From positions 1 through 6,655 of the forward strand of contig DBMK01000164.1 of assembly GCA_002298885.1 (NCBI GenBank): a stretch of DNA of 6,655 nucleotides. Direction: 5' to 3'. A model generated the notes under the pieces. It saw only the letters and a program-made list of their open reading frames with translations. It was not told the origin of the DNA and did not search any database. This DNA comes from Anaerolineaceae bacterium UBA700 (GTDB lineage: Bacteria > Chloroflexota > Anaerolineae > Anaerolineales > Anaerolineaceae). The translations under genes and the position numbers were made by a program. Position 1 is the stretch's first letter. Each line of letters starts with the position of its first letter. Positions 5,740-6,655 of this stretch are shown piece after piece.

Positions 5740-6633
5740 ATGCGGAGACTATACGGCGGGATCGAGGCGGGCGGGACGAAATTCATATGCCTGGTTGGGC
5801 GGGGGCCGGCTGAAATTGAAGCCGAGGTCCGCATTCCCACCACCACACCGGCCGAGACGATCGAGTGCGCCCTGAAGTTCTTTCGGCCGTTCACGCGCCG
5901 GGGACGCCTGGCAGCACTTGGGATCGGCTCGTTCGGCCCGGTGGACCTCAACCCGCATTCGGAGACCTACGGTTACATCACCTCCACCCCCAAGAACGGC
6001 TGGGCATACACCGATCTGTTCGGCCCCATACGCCAGGCCCTGGAAATCCCGGTCGCTTTCGATACCGACGTCAACGCCGCCGCCTTCGGCGAGCAGTACT
6101 GGGCAGAGGAAAATCGCAGCCTGGATCCGTTCTTATATATGACGGTTGGGACCGGCATCGGCGTGGGCGTGTTGGTGAATGGGCAGCCGGTGCACGGGCT
6201 GATCCATCCGGAGGTCGGCCACCAGTTCATCCCCCACGACCGCCAGGCGGACCCCTTCGAAGGGGTGTGTCCCTACCATGGGGACTGCCTGGAAGGGCTT
6301 GCCTCCGGGCCGGCGATCGCTCGGCGCTGGGGCCAGGCTCCCGAAACGCTGCCCGCCGGGCACCCGGCCTGGGATCTGGAGGCCAATTATATTGCCCTGG
6401 CCCTGGCCAACCTGGTGGCCTGTTATTCGCCCCGCCGCATTGTCCTGGGAGGCGGCGTCTTTCAGCACCCCGGGCTGTGTGCCGCGGTCCGCAGCCGGGT
6501 CCAGCAGCGCCTGAACGGATATTTCCGCTCCAAAATGATCCTGGAGACGATCGACCGCTATATCATCCCGCCCACCTTGTGTAACCATTCCGGCGCTCTG
6601 GGCGCCATTGCTCTTGCCATAAATTTAAGCTAA
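5740..6633 (+). CDS. ROK-family sugar kinase, probable fructokinase
   Basis: This likely phosphorylates the imported hexose with ATP in the cytoplasm; fructose to fructose-6-phosphate is the best guess. At 297 residues it is full length for ROK fructokinases (YdhR/ScrK group). Motifs: G-G-I-E-A-G-G-T-K-F (6-15, phosphate binding), F-G-P-V-D-L (65-70), T-P-K-N-G-W (83-88), D108-T-D110-V-N-A-A-A (D110 the expected catalytic base), and T-V-G-T-G-I-G-V-G (135-143). A zinc site is formed by H161, C177, H180 and C183 in the C-P-Y-H-G-D-C-L-E-G segment typical of this subgroup. G-G-G-V lies near the C-terminus. The start ATG follows a G-rich ribosome site (GGGGG, 5729-5733) and lies 19 bp after the regulator stop, so the two genes are probably cotranscribed. 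Mannose or another hexose remains possible because ROK kinases can be promiscuous. Confidence 0.92.
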   Translation: MRRLYGGIEAGGTKFICLVGRGPAEIEAEVRIPTTTPAETIECALKFFRPFTRRGRLAALGIGSFGPVDLNPHSETYGYITSTPKNGWAYTDLFGPIRQALEIPVAFDTDVNAAAFGEQYWAEENRSLDPFLYMTVGTGIGVGVLVNGQPVHGLIHPEVGHQFIPHDRQADPFEGVCPYHGDCLEGLASGPAIARRWGQAPETLPAGHPAWDLEANYIALALANLVACYSPRRIVLGGGVFQHPGLCAAVRSRVQQRLNGYFRSKMILETIDRYIIPPTLCNHSGALGAIALAINLS

Positions 6634-6655
6634 CGAGTTAAAAATCAAACGAGCG

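Noticed and set aside
4949..5875. 308-codon plus-strand open frame overlapping the regulator and the kinase start
   Set aside because: The product is Arg/His/Gly/Pro-rich with no motifs, in a frame shifted from two genes whose motifs are unmistakable.
6634..6655. Terminator after the kinase gene
   Set aside because: The 22 bases after the stop show no stem-loop or T-run; the transcript end or next gene lies outside the window.

Overview
This 6.65 kb window holds a complete sugar-uptake locus arranged as two divergent transcription units around a 289-bp AT-rich control region. It most likely comes from a Chloroflexota (Anaerolineae-like) bacterium. The case for that is indirect: the binding protein is a lipoprotein with a long Ala/Pro/Thr linker after the lipobox Cys, the genes are GC-rich, and the sugar-ABC plus DeoR plus ROK combination is common there. 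No taxonomic marker is present, so the assignment is inference.

Leftward (minus strand, from about 3710 down to 45) lie the three parts of a CUT2 (ribose/galactose/fructose-type) ABC importer in transcription order: substrate-binding lipoprotein (2654-3709), double-NBD ATPase (1064-2551) and RbsC-type permease (45-1055). A 12-bp perfect inverted repeat sits between the binding-protein and ATPase genes. It could protect or tune the upstream message so that the binding protein is made in excess. The binding-protein gene also has strongly C/G-ending codons, as expected of an abundant protein.

Rightward (plus strand) lie a 573-residue DeoR-type regulator (3999-5720) and, 19 bp later, a ROK-family kinase with fructokinase-like and zinc-site motifs (5740-6633). 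The locus therefore reads as import of a hexose, probably fructose or a close relative, phosphorylation by the ROK kinase, and control by the regulator. Both promoters are good sigma-70 matches, with TTGACT at each -35 and 17-bp spacers. Three copies of TGTTCTA lie around them, plus a separate 15-bp palindrome in the importer leader.

The most unusual object is the regulator. Between its DeoR helix-turn-helix and its DeoR sugar-phosphate sensor domain is a whole periplasmic-binding-protein-like domain whose parts are in the wrong order. The part from strand 3 to the C-terminus comes first (about residues 82-311), and the normal N-terminal piece (strand 1, helix 1, strand 2; about residues 348-392) comes second and runs straight into the sensor. 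This looks like a circularly permuted sugar-binding domain spliced into a DeoR regulator. The protein could read both the free sugar and its phosphate, although the sensor half has lost some usual ligand-contact residues.
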